The notes: generated by a model not told the origin, from the letters alone. A stretch of 64,000 bases of DNA from Selaginella moellendorffii (GCF_000143415.4 NW_003314326.1:495141-559140); one strand, 5' to 3'; shown: positions 1-10,995, counted from the first letter of the stretch. Translations and numbers: made by a program.

Positions 1-831
1 ATATGGACTGACAAGCGGGGTAGCTTGGTGAAGTGTTCTAAGAGCTGGCTTCTAGTTCCCTCGGGAGATCAACTGGTCAAGGCTCCCAGTCCAAGTGTGG
101 GTGGCACTACCTAGTTGGATACCTAGCGTGGCTCAACGAAACCTCACTCTAAGCCCATGGCTAGAGCACCCAAAGGTGAAAGGCAAGGAGAGTACCTACA
201 AGGCTCGCATAAGGCCACGGTATTCCAAAATGTTGCCCAAAAGTCCTAGACTGTGAAAAGGAAGAGGAGCTGTCCTCTAGTGTAGAGACCAGGGATATGG
301 TCATGTGAGGGGGAAGTCCCAAAGGACCATGGGACTTAGTGGTCGGGCTTGATCCAGTAGTAGTGTTGGCGAACACGGCCATGGACGAAAAGGGACCTGA
401 TGAGGACTGGAAAAGGGATATTGGGGAAGGCTAATTCCCATGTCTGTGGGCATCCTAAGGATGCTAAGGAGTGGATCTGGAATGATCACTCATGGACAGA
501 TGGCCCAGTTCTTGAGAGACAGGACTGTGATGTAGATGGTGTTAGACCACCGGTGTGACTAAGGTGAAGGGGCATATCTTTAGCGTAACAGGCTGATATG
601 TCGATGGTACCTTGGGGTGTCGGTCATGGGATTGGACACATGGAGCATTTGGACCAAGTGCAAAGGTTGAGTGGCGACGATGTCATTCTTGGGGTTAGCA
701 AGCCCAAGTCTGAAATAGGACTTATGGAGGTTGTGAGAGAGACTCCTCCAAGTGGTCGGAGTTGTGGTTTAAGTGACTAAAGTAGAATGGAAAATTTAGT
801 CGCTTACACTGCTTGGGTCTAAGTTTAAGTT
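1..831 (+). repeat. Decayed interspersed repeat, left end of window
   Basis: This stretch has no convincing gene. It is related to 57560-58530: both carry the same succession of phrases (gtgaagtgtt, ccaagtgtg.gtggcacta, gtcctctag, ggtcatgtg, gaccaagtg). A further inverted relative lies at about 8870-9180, and diverged direct relatives at about 3290-3480 and 11150-11350. The short open frames here (up to 73 codons) are not shared with any family I recognise. It is probably the inner or flanking part of an LTR element of the family whose LTR follows at 832. Confidence 0.6.
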
Positions 832-1252
832 CCACACCATGCTAGCTGGTGGAGTATCCATATCTTTGCATTAGACCACCAGTATACTAAAATTATGTTA
901 GACTCCGTTTGGCTCCATTTTGCATATTGGTCCTAGCATTAGGATGCTGGAAACTCTAGGATTGTTCCAAGTCACTCTGTGCTCCTGTCCCTTTACTCAT
1001 TGGGCTGAATGCTTAGGAGTTATTCCATGCTCCAGTTCCTTCACTCCTTAATTACAAGCTTGGGAGTTTGGCTTTATTCCTTTGTTCAATGGCCAAAGGC
1101 CTTAAAACTAAAGTTCTACTCCACTGTTTTTGTATATGTGGCACGTGGCATATGGCATGTGACATATGGCATATGGAGGGTTTAAATTCTACTTCATAGT
1201 TATTCTATGGTAAATTACATTAGGATAAAGGGTGAAAACCACATACGCTACA
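832..1252 (+). repeat. Decayed 3' part of an LTR (same family as the 13599-20887 element)
   Basis: The sequence follows 14320-14742 almost phrase by phrase: gctggtggagtatcc, the line of gctcc phrases, a run of ggcatatgg/ggcatgtg units, and the end cacatacgctaca. Compared with the young LTR, most differences are C to T or G to A, including loss of the CACGTG motifs. The typical primer binding site does not follow the terminal ca, so this is a truncated or solo LTR. Confidence 0.75.
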
Positions 1253-2640
1253 GGATGCTCCAGAATTACGATACACAATTAAATTACTTAGTATGAAAGT
1301 TTGGCATATCTAACTTAAACACTGTACTGCAAGTGGCATTAAAGATGTGGTGAATGAGATAGAGACACTCAATCTCGGTTGCTATGGACCCCTAGCCAGA
1401 AGGGTTAGCTTAGGTGCATTGCCAAATGTAAGGGATGCTTCTAGAATTATGATCAACAACTTAAAGGTCTGGCAAACTTAATACCTATTGGTAAATACGT
1501 TAAGGTATCAATGTGAGATCATTAAGTAATCCTATGGCTAAAGAAAAACAAACTCCTTATTAGGTCAAGGAATAAAGTTTTTAGTTTAGAGTGTTGATTT
1601 GAACTATTAGTAATAGTGTGACTTAGTCAAAGAGACCAAATGGGAAAGACACATAGGTGAAATGAATTATGATATTACAATGGTATTATAAGTTCAATAA
1701 ATTAGTCTTTAAAGAAAGACCTATGGGAAGGTCACAAGGTTGCACTATAGATAAAGCCTCTAGTAGAAAATGATAAAGAGATTTATTAAAGATAAACACC
1801 CTCTAAATTTGGTAAAATAAAGCCTTTACTATGGAACCAAAAAAATACCTTAAGGATGGAGGTAATGATCCTATATTACTTAGTGTAATAATCAAAGGAT
1901 AAAAGAAAAGGATTAGTGACCAAGAATGGGTTAAAGAAATTATTGGAAGGAATCCAAATGATAAATTATGTGAGGAACACCCATATAATGGATACTAATG
2001 GATTGTGAGAAAAGAAATATGTTATTAAGGATGGAATTTTTCAAATGCTTTAATGTGGTGAAGATGAAAGTTCTAAGAGATGGAACAACAAAGTAGCCAA
2101 ATAATATAGATAGCCGTAATACAAATTATGGATGAATGAAAATTAATACCTATAGTGGCACAAAATAAAAGAGAGGATGATGGTGCTTTTAAGTAAAAGA
2201 CCTCTTAAGATATGAAAGTGGAGTTTGCGCAATATGTGCAATACAAGGTGTTAGAAATACCGAGAAAATTGACTCATGAAATCAATATGAAAGTTCCAAA
2301 GTATGATAGTTATGTTGATAGAGGTTGAGACTACTTTGGAATAAATAGTAAAATTGAGATAGAGAAGGTGTTTCTAAAGGGTTTAGCGAGAGGTAAACAA
2401 AAAAAAGAAGAAAACCACCATAAGTGATATTATGAGTCTCTAAGATGAAGAAACCATACTTCTTAGAGGATGGGAAAGGTATGGTGAGCCTTTGGTGGCA
2501 AACCTTTGACAAATATTAGTTTAGTGTCAAAGATGAAAATGGTAATCCATAATGGGGTTATTTTATAAAAAGATTTATTGTTCAATGAGGATATTGAACT
2601 TCATCTATGGGTGGTGGAGTTGTAAGACATAAATTCTTAA
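1253..2640. other. AT-rich intergenic repeat DNA, no gene seen
   Basis: No frame of note is present. The part from about 2000 to 2290 is an inverted relative of 10180-10450: the order of motifs around gtggcacaaaat, gaggatgatggtg, gtggagttg.gca and aaattgactc is the same on the opposite strand. It therefore belongs to an interspersed element whose other copies lie in this window. The region 1260-2000 shows nothing recognisable. Confidence 0.5.
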
Positions 2641-3476
2641 GCCCCAAAGTAGAGCTGAAACTATGTTATATGGTAGTGATTAAAATGGAAGTTTAACAAG
2701 TGTAAAACATTGAAACCAAAAGCTCTGACTTGGGAAGTTAAGAACAGGAGTGGAACTCCAAATGAAGTGCTTGAGAAATAAGAAACAATTGATGAATGAA
2801 TCTCTAAAAAAGGACACAAAAAGGACTAACACATGATAAGTGTCATGACACATGGTAAATGTCGTAACACTTGGAAGTGTCAAAACCAAGTCCGAAATAG
2901 AGTTCGAGATGGAGTTTGAGATAAAGTCTGAGATGGAGTCCGAGATGGAGTCCAAGAAGGAATACAAGATGGAGACCGAGACTAGGTCTGAGATCAAGGC
3001 TAAGATTGAGACTGAGACCGAAACTGAGACAAAGATCAAGTCCAAATCTGAGTTTAAGTCTGATTACTAATACAAGTCAAAAGGTGAAGGCCCAAAGTGA
3101 TTGTCCCCCAAGGGGAGGGTGGGGCCTTGAAAGATTCTAAAAGTATAGTAAAGAGAATGTAAGGGTTGAATTCCAATGGAACCAATTTGTTCAAGAAAGG
3201 CTAGTGTGATCTAAAAAGGTTATACCCATATGATGGGTGATGATATAACTATTGAAGAATCCAGGCTAAAGTGAACACAGACAAATAAATGAAGTAACTT
3301 AATAAAGTGTTTAAAAGCTCTAACTCCCTTAAAAGATCTAATGGTCAATTCTCCTAATCCAAGTGTAAATGGCATTATGTACTTGGATACCTAGTATGGC
3401 TCATTAGATTTTGTTTTAGCCACCTGGCTAGAGCATCCAAAAGCAGAAAGTGGGGGGAGTACCTATGGAGGCTCAT
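2640..3476 (+). repeat. Interspersed repeat copy A with internal short-unit minisatellite
   Basis: Copy A is collinear with 56880-57660 and with the inverse of 9100-9760. All contain a segment ending in a gtgtcatgac/gtgtcgaga phrase, then a 6/12-bp-periodic tract (2880-3065 here, variants of gagtccgagatg), then the gcccaaag..cccccaag block and the tacttggatacctag block. The tract gives an accidental open frame of 72 codons made of E, K, S, M and T. That frame is a product of the repeat, not a gene. Confidence 0.65.
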
Positions 3477-3637
3477 TGTAACACATATGATTATAAGATG
3501 AGATTTGAATGTATTATCATTGTGGATTTTTGGAACTTTAATGAATAAATAGGGATTAAATAGCCACTAAAAGCTCTTTTATCAAACAATTGGCCATTTT
3601 TTAGTTAATTTAAAGGGAGAGATATAAAGTGTCTAGT
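3477..3637 (+). repeat. About 160-bp short repeat (solo-LTR or MITE-like), copy 1
   Basis: This is one of at least four full or nearly full copies in the window (also 10996-11148, 12433-12586, 58209-58370), with partial copies at 12912-13003 and 20905-20984. The best-preserved copy starts tgtagcgcatgtg and ends gtgcgctata. This copy starts tgtaacacatatg. The ends look like those of the long LTR at 13599-14742, so it may be the LTR of a related short element. Confidence 0.6.
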
Positions 3638-3662
3638 AAACTAAGAAAAATTTTATTAGGTA

Positions 3663-4327
3663 TTATTGAAATTTATACGCAAGAACAAACTGACTAAGTT
3701 TGCTTGATGAGGTCCCTAAGCTGCTGAATGAGCTTGGGATTGTGACAGCATCATAAATGGGAGGATTTGATGCAAACACAGCTTTGGCTACCTGGGTGAC
3801 ACTGGGATTCTGGGAGTTGAATCCCGCAAGAGCAACAGCCAGTGTCTTCCCAACGTTGAGCTGGAAGTGAATGAGACCACGCGGAAACACAAAGAGATCC
3901 CCTGGATGCAAAGTTTGAGCGAAGAGTGTGTTGTTGGTGGTGCTCACGAATCCAACATAGAGAGTTCCTTGCTGGAGGAAGAGGAGCTCGGTTCCTCGGG
4001 GGTGGACGTGAGGGGGATTGACACCATATGGAGCATAATCAATCCTCGCAAAAGAGACTCCAAGAGTGTTGATTCCCGGGAATACGCCAACATTTGCATT
4101 GGTGACTATGGATCCGAGCTTGTTGTTGGTGTTCCCGGGTTCCTGAGTCCCTGGAACATGAAATCACTGGCTAGAGTTGCTGCAGCAGGCTTGCAAGTGA
4201 ATCCATTGACGATGGTGCTGCTGTTTCCGTCGTGGACACAGAAATCCTGGAGGGCATCTTCATCTGATCCATGGACGAAAGCAATGGCACAAATGGCAAC
4301 TAGACAAATGGCTAACTTGTAAGACAT
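3663..4327 (-). pseudogene. Germin-like protein gene with a one-base frameshift
   Basis: Read from ATG at 4327 the protein begins with a hydrophobic signal peptide ending near FVHG. It then has the germin N-terminal pair of cysteines (in QDFCVHDG and GFTCKPAA). The frame breaks near 4130-4139, a run of C and G, and continues one frame over with [16 protein letters not shown]. Next come germin box 1 ([14 protein letters not shown], with the two His and the Glu that bind metal) and box 2 ([16 protein letters not shown], third His). It ends at KFQ-stop. The 665-bp length fits a germin-like protein of about 220 residues. No intron of plausible size can repair the break, so it is either a recent pseudogene or a sequencing error. 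Germins are secreted cupins of the apoplast, often with superoxide dismutase or oxalate oxidase activity; the activity here cannot be told. Confidence 0.8.
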
Positions 4328-5190
4328 GTTGTATCTTCACACAGATTTTGTGTTGTGATGCTACTTAATTGATGAAGAATTGAGTGAGGGGAAATGTGGA
4401 GGTTGCTGGAGTTTATGTAGTACTACAAATCTGACTTGGTCATTTTACTGGAACAGAGAACACGTTAACCAGACTTGATCAGATGTTACATTCTATTTAT
4501 CTTCCGAGGAAAGAACCAAGAAGTGGACAAAGAACTGTTCCATGAAAACGTTGTAAGGATTGATTTGGGAGGGCATTCATATACAGGCTGTCCATTTGAC
4601 AGCTGTGAGGCTCAACAAGTTGAACCACAAGTCACAGCCGTGAGAGTTTGATTCGTCCTAAATAGGGAAATGGTAGCGCCATGTGTCACTCAAGGACTTT
4701 CCGCCGCCTCTGGATCAGGTGAGTGATCAAGCCTCTATTGTTTCTGTGATCTTTTTCCTGCAGGAGTGTTACGATGTTCCCCAGGAATTATAAAAGGAGG
4801 CCTGAGCTTAGCTTGTGACTCACTGTGTGGATTTTGCTCTGTTTTGATTCTGATCAATGGTGCCTGCGAAGTGGGAAGAAAAAGAAGAACAGTGTCCAGC
4901 ATACACGCTCACGAAAAAGATAAGGACGAGGAGAGCGGAAAATAATCCAACATCTCCTCTCGAGACTGGGATGAGGACTAAACTCGAATTGATCAATCCA
5001 TTTTCTTAGCACGATATTCGGCTGCACAGGTGGAAAAATCTGTACTGTGCTGCATCGTTTCTTCCGGCAAGTCGAGTGTCCCATGGCCAAATGCGCTGGT
5101 GGCGGTTTAAGCTCAGCGTGCCTTTCAGCGATGATCTCAGAACCTGGTTATTCGAGCTTGATGTATATGGGAAGAGCACCATGGGACATC
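4328..5190. other. Region between germin-like gene and FAN1 remnant; possible promoter and short ORF
   Basis: A TATA-like motif (attataaaagg) lies at about 4784-4800 on the plus strand. Some 60 bp downstream there is an ATG at 4857 opening a 50-codon frame ending at 5009 (starting MVPAKWEEKE). I recognise no family in it. It could be the first exon of the decayed nuclease gene that follows, or chance. No other gene is seen. Confidence 0.3.
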
Positions 5191-5194
5191 AGGT

Positions 5195-5470
5195 AGCGGG
5201 GTTAACTGGGAAAAGTACTCGCTTGAAGGCCAAATAATTAGAGTCTATTGTCAGCGATTTGTAAGCTTCTTGCAGAAGACCACAGTAAGTGGACGGCTGG
5301 AATGCCCGATCTTCTGCTGCGGAAGGAGCAGCTGGCCGAAGTCAAGGGTCCAGTGGTCGCTTGTCCGAGCAATAGGTGGCCTGGTTTCTTATTCTCTCGG
5401 ACGCTAATTTTCCAGTGGAACTTTGCAAGGTCTCACATGTGGTGTCACTTGTGGACATTAACTTCTTTTG
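5195..5470 (+). pseudogene. Remnant of FAN1-type nuclease (VRR-NUC domain)
   Basis: Two short conserved pieces of the FAN1 C-terminal nuclease domain are visible in different frames. One is GVNWEKYSLE (about 5197-5228). The other is ICKLLAEDH..W..GMPDLLL followed by EVKGP (about 5257-5352), which supplies the catalytic D and the E-x-K of the VRR-NUC fold. After EVKGP the homology jumps frame to SGRLSEQ, meets an in-frame TAG, and continues VAWFLILSDANFPVELCKV to about 5440. Frameshifts plus a stop make this a pseudogene. FAN1 is a structure-specific nuclease for interstrand crosslink repair. The upstream domains of FAN1 are not visible here. Confidence 0.65.
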
Positions 5471-5954
5471 ATTGAATCTTTTTCTATACTTCGGCGAGAC
5501 GCACGCGCAGAGGTATTTAGAACACTTCTTTGACTTGTATGTGAATTCTTTCCTTCAGGCTTTGAACTTCTGAGGTCAAGACATGACAACGAGAAGCTTC
5601 TACAGAAGGCCCTTTTGCAACACCAACCAAGAATCGAACCACGTCCGCTTCAAGCTCCTGGTTTGCATGAGTTACCTTTCCAAGATGCTTTTAGACAGGG
5701 ATAGTGATAGAGACGAGAAGTTGCAACCCCGCGGCAGAGCAGATACCAGGCTTACATTTATGACTTCAAGTCCATCATAACAGGCTGCGTCCAGTCTCCG
5801 GACAGTGATCAAGAACAGCCCGACCAGGAAGTCTTTAGCGTGCTCAGCGACTGCGCCAGAGAGAGCAGTAGCCACCAGCAACTCGGCACAGGTTTACTTT
5901 ATGGGCCATGACTTCCACACTTCTCGGTCGTGCATCCGGGCCTTGAACTCGCCA
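5471..5954 (+). other. Unrecognised sequence with a partly open frame
   Basis: A frame from about 5727 to 5909 reads a plausible peptide (it contains RQSRYQAYIYDFKSIITGC and ends LLYGP-stop). Composition is gene-like and GC-richer than the repeats, but I recognise no domain. It may be a fragment of a decayed gene. Confidence 0.25.
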
Positions 5955-6080
5955 GACATAAAAGCTATGGCTGCTAAGTTTATGAGAACTTGGATCAATT
6001 ACGCTGGTTTTATATCAAAGTCGTTAGTGCCACCCGTGAACATATTGACTTGCCATGAACTCCCTAAGAAGTTTCTTACT
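5955..6080 (-). repeat. Duplicate of the chitinase 5' end and upstream region
   Basis: This matches 6900-7025. Shared phrases in order are atggctgctaa, gtttatgagaacttg, ggttttat, gccacccgtgaacatattgact and cttcctaaga or its variants. In the intact gene this is the start-codon side and 5' flank. Here it lies just downstream of the chitinase stop with no coding body. It looks like the remains of a tandem duplicate whose coding part has been lost. Confidence 0.6.
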
Positions 6081-6107
6081 TATTTCGAAATATTATGGAT
6101 CTTTAGC

Positions 6108-6904
6108 TTAAGCACAACCAAGGTTTTCACCTGGTGAAACACCCAACTGTGAGCAGAAGTCCCTGTAATAATTGATACGGTTTTGTGCTGGTTGTGTCTC
6201 ACTGCCCATGCCACACTCTCGCACTCCATTGATGGCTCGAATTGTAGCTCCAAATCCTTGATTCTGTGTTATTGCGGTGTGGCAATTCGAGTTTTGCATC
6301 CAAAACCACACTGATGCCCTCCATGCAAGTAAGCCATTCTGAGCAACTTGGTCTGGGTTCTGGAGAAGGTTCATATTGAAAGCCCTTCCCGCGGCATCAT
6401 AGTTGTAATTCCTGCAGATGAAATTTTGGATTTGTACTGCATACGTTTTTCATTTCTAACTTACCAAGTGAGCTGCAGAGGACCTCTTCCATAATAAGCC
6501 ATAGCGCCTGCCGGACATGAAACTCCACCTCTAGTGTCACAATAGACGTTGTTTTGGTTGATCTCTCGAATGAATTGCAGTGCTACAATCAAGTAGAAAA
6601 ACTTCAAGACATTAGTGAGAAATGGATTTTGCTATGTAAAATTACTTCCAGTCTCCTGCTTCACATTTGCAAAGTACGCAGCCAGTTCCCTCCTTTGAAC
6701 ATCAAGACTCCCTGTGCTTCCAAAAGCAGGAAAGCCATTTGCTGCAGCAATGAAATCACTATAGGTATAGAAAGGATTGGCAACGTTGGATGGGAAGAAC
6801 TGCCTAAACACAGACTCGGTTATGATGCTAGATGGGTTTGCTAGTGTGGGGGAGGGAGATCCAATGCAAAGTATAAAAGATATGATGATTGCTGCAAATG
6901 CCAT
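6108..6904 (-). CDS. Chitinase, glycoside hydrolase family 19
   Basis: Three exons read on the minus strand: 6904-6646, 6582-6465 and 6411-6108, joined at good GT/AG borders across introns of 63 and 53 bp. They give 226 residues. An N-terminal signal peptide (MAFAAIIISFILCIG..) is followed directly by the GH19 catalytic domain, without a chitin-binding hevein domain. The first catalytic Glu is in YFANVKQETG (most homologues have HETG), the second in FIREIN. NVYCDTRGG, YYGRGPLQLTWNYNY and the C-terminal GxxLGCA with conserved Cys are present. Length fits hevein-less class II/IV-like enzymes. It would be secreted and hydrolyse chitin in fungal walls, a defence function in this family. The Q in place of H next to the catalytic Glu is unusual but leaves the acid itself. 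Confidence 0.88.
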
Positions 6905-7025
6905 GGCTGCTAAAGTTTATGAGAACTTGAATGAATTTGGGTTGGTTTTATGCTCTTGAAGCCACCCGTGAACATATTGACTAAAATGCCGTGTTGATGG
7001 AAACTTCCTAAGATGGAAGGAGTCT

Positions 7026-8289
7026 TTTATTGACTTTTCAAAATACTTTTGATTGAGGTTATGATCTTCTGTTTAAAGATATAATATCTAAAGTTTGAAC
7101 AGTTTCACAATACATTTTTATATCTAGAAATAAAATACCAATTTATACAGTTATCAATCTTAGTAAATAGAAATTCAATTTTTTTTTAATTAACAAATTT
7201 TTAAAAAGGAATTTCTTGCATGATTTTTAGCTAGAATAAGCTTGGACATTCAAAGATATTTTATCATCTACTGGTTGCTAGTTATTTAGATTAATATTAT
7301 ATTTATAGTTTATAAATATATTATGATATCTTTATATTTACTAAGAAAGTATATTCATCATGACATAAATTACTATACACATATAAGGGATTATTATGAA
7401 TCTATACTAAAATTAAGTTTCTAGATTAAGTCATGAATTTATACTAAAATTAGATTTCTATATTAGCTAGAGGTTGGATCAAAGCCTTTATAAAAATAGA
7501 GTTTTGATAATTTTGTATTAGAGTGTTTAACATAAGTTTATATTTTCTTTTCCATTTTTTAATATTTTATTAATAGTTTAATCTCTCCCTTCCTCTCAAT
7601 AGCAATTTTTTAATAGTTTAAACATTTTGAAATCAATGATTTTCTCAAATTTGTTTTTTCAGCTCTAGTTAAATCAGAATACTCTATAGAAGTCATACCA
7701 AGCATTAAGAGCAATCCAATACTATACTTAATTTGCAGCTCTACTAAATTATCAACACCAATTGATTTAAAACCAAAATTTGGTATGCCAATAAAGTTTG
7801 ATGCACATGGTCCAAATTTCATAACTTCCTTAGCCAAGTCAGATTTCAAAGTGCCATGCAACCTAATTGATATTCCATAACATAAAATCATTTTTATTTT
7901 CTATTATTTTAATATTTTAATAGTATTTTCATTGTTTTAATATAGAATTATTCAAATAGTTCATTGTGAAGTATAATATATTAAATCCAAATTTAGAACT
8001 CTCACTGTGAGTGTATGGAATATGGAAAGGGAATATAGAAAATGTGTACAATAATTAACCCAAAAACCCTAGCTTATATACAGGAGTGAATAGTTTGGAT
8101 AAAAACTAATTTGATGGCTACTAAAATCCCATTATGCTAGTATTAATATATGGCATTGTAGCCATACACTTGGACCTCATATCATCCCCTCTTGGAATAA
8201 CGGAAGACCATCAAGGTTCTCTCGTAGATGGGCTAGGATCTAAAGGAACGTCAGGAGGAGGTATCAGCAGATCTATAGGTGGTATTAGT
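7026..8289. other. AT-rich intergenic DNA, no gene seen
   Basis: This is very AT-rich with many homopolymer runs. One open frame of 93 codons (7610-7891, minus) starts MILCYGISIRLHGT and has no recognised motif. It may be decayed retroelement coding sequence. Nothing else is supported. Confidence 0.35.
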
Positions 8290-8800
8290 TATTCTTGATC
8301 CTTTTTGTATGAAGCGTTTCAACTGCTGCATATGTACAATTTCTAGAAGATTAGCTTGCTGGATGTCATGCCAAACCTCATAAACTTGTGGTCCAACTTG
8401 CCACAACACTCGATATGGTCCTTTCCACTAAGCAAGAAGCCCCTTACATAAACCACGTATTGTAAGATGGGGAAAATAGACTAACACCAAGTCATCCACT
8501 TTGTACTCCATAGGTGGACAATGATGGGAGTTGTAATGCCATTGTTGTCCCACTTGTATGCAGCCTAAATGTTCAGTAGACTCTGCTCAGACAAGTGGAA
8601 GAACGCTCATCAAATACTGATTCCACGACTTAGCATTAGAAACTCATGGCAATCGCAAAGGTAAACCCAGCTCCGTTGGTAATATTAGATCATGACCATA
8701 TAGGAGTTTATATAGTGAAGCATTAATAGAGCTCTGCACTCCTAACACATATGCATACTTAAGAGACGGCAAATAACCATCCTAATATGGGGAACAACCT
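8290..8800 (-). mobile_element. Decayed Ty3/gypsy integrase C-terminal region
   Basis: On the minus strand an interrupted reading shows phrases typical of the end of gypsy integrase: a TELGLPLRLP segment, a VDDLVLVYFPHL segment, then KGPYRVLWQVGPQVYEV. Several stops break it. A second, more decayed relative lies at about 55510-55760 in the same orientation. No complete element can be drawn around it. Confidence 0.6.
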
Positions 8801-8869
8801 TCTCTAATATCCCTTTTTCAGTCCTCACTAAGTCCCTTTTTGTCCATGACCATGTTTAATAGGACTTCC

Positions 8870-10450
8870 TCAACATGTGACTGTATCCTTGGTCACTACA
8901 CCAGAGGATTGCTCCTGTTTCTTTCCATAGTCTGGGACATTGGGATAACATTTCGAAACACTGTAGCCTTGTGTGAACCTACTTTCCCCACCTTCTGCCT
9001 TTGGGTGCTCTAGCCATGGGGCTAGAGCGAGATTTCGTTGAGCCACACCAAATATCCAAGTAGGTAGTGCCACCCATGCTTGGACTGGGAACATTGACCA
9101 TTTGATTTCCCGGGGGAGCTAAATCCAACTCTTTAACACTTCACCAAGCTACCCCGCTTGTTTGTTTGTATTCACTTTACCTTTGGACTCTTCAATAAAG
9201 ATATCATCACCCAACACATGGGCATAGCCTTCCTAGGTCACACTAGCCTTTCCTGACTAAATTAGCTCTATTGGGGCCTAACCCCCACACTCTCCCTAGT
9301 ATACTTTTAGAACCCCTTGCAGCCCCCTTCTAGAGGACGATCGCTTTGGGCTTTCACCCAACAACCTGTATTAGTATTTGGACTCAGAGTTGGATTCGAA
9401 CTCAGACTTGAATTCAGACGCAGACTTGGACTCGGTCTCGGTCTCAGACTCCATCTTGGGTCCATCTTGGACTCCATCTCAGGCCCATCCTAAACTCCAT
9501 CTTGGACTCCATCTCAGGTCCATCTTGGATTCCATTTTGGACTCTATCTCGGGTCCATCTCGGACTTCATCTTGGGTCCACCTTGGACTCTTTCTCAGAC
9601 TCTATTTTGAACTCCTTCTTGGACACTTTCATATATCATGCGTTGGTCCTCTTGTGTCCCTTTTTTAGAGATTTACTTATTGTTCGCTTCATGCTTGTTC
9701 CTCAAGCACTTCGTTGGGAGTTCCACTCCCGCTATTGACCTTCAAGTCAGAGTTTTTAGTCCAAACGTGTTACGCTCGTTTGGCTTTTGCTTTGGCCACC
9801 ACCACATGGTGCCCTTTCGGCTCCACTTTGGGGCTTAGGGATTTGTATCTCACAACCCCACCACCTATAGACGAAGTTCAATATCCTTATCAAACGATAA
9901 ACTATTCTATAAAGTAATACTAGTATGTATTACCCTTTCCATCTTTGGCATCTAGCCAATATTCGTCAATAGTTTGACATCGAAGGCTCACCATGTCTTG
10001 TCCATCCTCTAAGGAGCATAAACTCTCTAACTTAAAGACTCATTTGACCATTTGTGGTGGTTCTTTCCTTGTATTAGTTTAGTTCTCTCTAAACCTATTA
10101 AAGACACCTTCTCTATCTCAATTCCACTACTCATTCTCGAGTAGTTTTAGTTCCTATTGATATAACCTTTGCATTTTGGAACTTTTAATTTTGACTTCGC
10201 GGAGTCAATTTCTTGGGTGTCTCTGACATTTTGCATTGCACATTTTGTGCAACTCCACTTCCCCATCCTAGGAAGTTCTCTACTCGAGGGCACCATCATC
10301 CTCTTTTCTATTTTGTGCCACCTTTGGCATTAAGTTCCAGTTATCATAATTTATGTTAGGGCTGTCCACAGCTCTATCATTTGGCTACTGCTCCCTCCCT
10401 TAGAGTTTCCACCTTCGCCAAATCAAAGCAATTGAGAATCCATCATTGGA
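8870..10450 (-). repeat. Interspersed repeat copy B (inverted) with internal minisatellite
   Basis: This is the inverse of copy A (2000-3480) and of 56880-58000. Order on the plus strand: ccaagtaggtagtgccaccc (about 9055), the gggggctgca-type G/C block (about 9300-9350), the 6/12-bp-periodic tract at about 9380-9610 (variants of catctcggactc), the gtccctttttt block, and the gtggcac/gaggatgatgg block at about 10290-10320. Short open frames up to 96 codons inside the tract are repeat artefacts. Confidence 0.65.
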
Positions 10451-10584
10451 AACACATTGCCTTCCCACAATCCATTAAAATCCAACACATTAGTGTTCAT
10501 AGCCTAACTTTGCCATTTGGGTTCTATCCCATAATTCATATGCTATATGTGATATCAAAATAAATGACATAGGTTCAATTGCCA

Positions 10585-10995
10585 TTGATTAATGGCTACT
10601 TAAAATATATACCCTTGAGTAAAGTATATTCTTACCCCTAAATTTGAAATCATATGTATTAAGCATCCATGAGTACGTCCTTCATCTTATAGAGCACCTA
10701 TGGATGAAGGTATCCACCCGAGACTACAGTACAAGTGGATGATTAGTTGTCTCACATGGAATAACTAATCTACACAATGTAAGAATTGGTAAATTCAGTG
10801 CAGAAATAAAAGTGTTAGTTTCCCTTAGTTCAATAATGGTTGTTAGTCAGTAATTAATAAAGACAATAGCTAGTTTACATAATGAAATGATTGGTAAATT
10901 TAGTGCGGAAATAGAAGTGTTAGGTCCTCTTGACTTAATAATAGTTGTTAATCAGTAGTCAATAAAGACTTTGACATTTCTAAAGGGGGGGTGAG
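10585..10995 (+). repeat. Direct repeat, copy 1 (with internal tandem duplication)
   Basis: This copy matches 12598-12911. Both begin ttgattaatgg/ttgattagtggctactta, run through accctaaatttga.atcat, ggatgaaggtatccacc and gtggatgattagtt, and are directly followed by a copy of the about 160-bp repeat. Inside copy 1 a segment of about 100 bp is duplicated in tandem (10775-10868 and 10874-10972). No coding potential is seen. Confidence 0.65.

Noticed and set aside
2852-3070. 72-codon frame rich in Glu, Lys and Ser
   Set aside because: Produced by a 6/12-bp-periodic tract in a repeat; related tracts elsewhere give different peptides.
5600-5700. tRNA-like B-box (ggttcgattct on the minus strand)
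   Set aside because: No acceptor stem, D-arm or T-stem pairing can be drawn around it.
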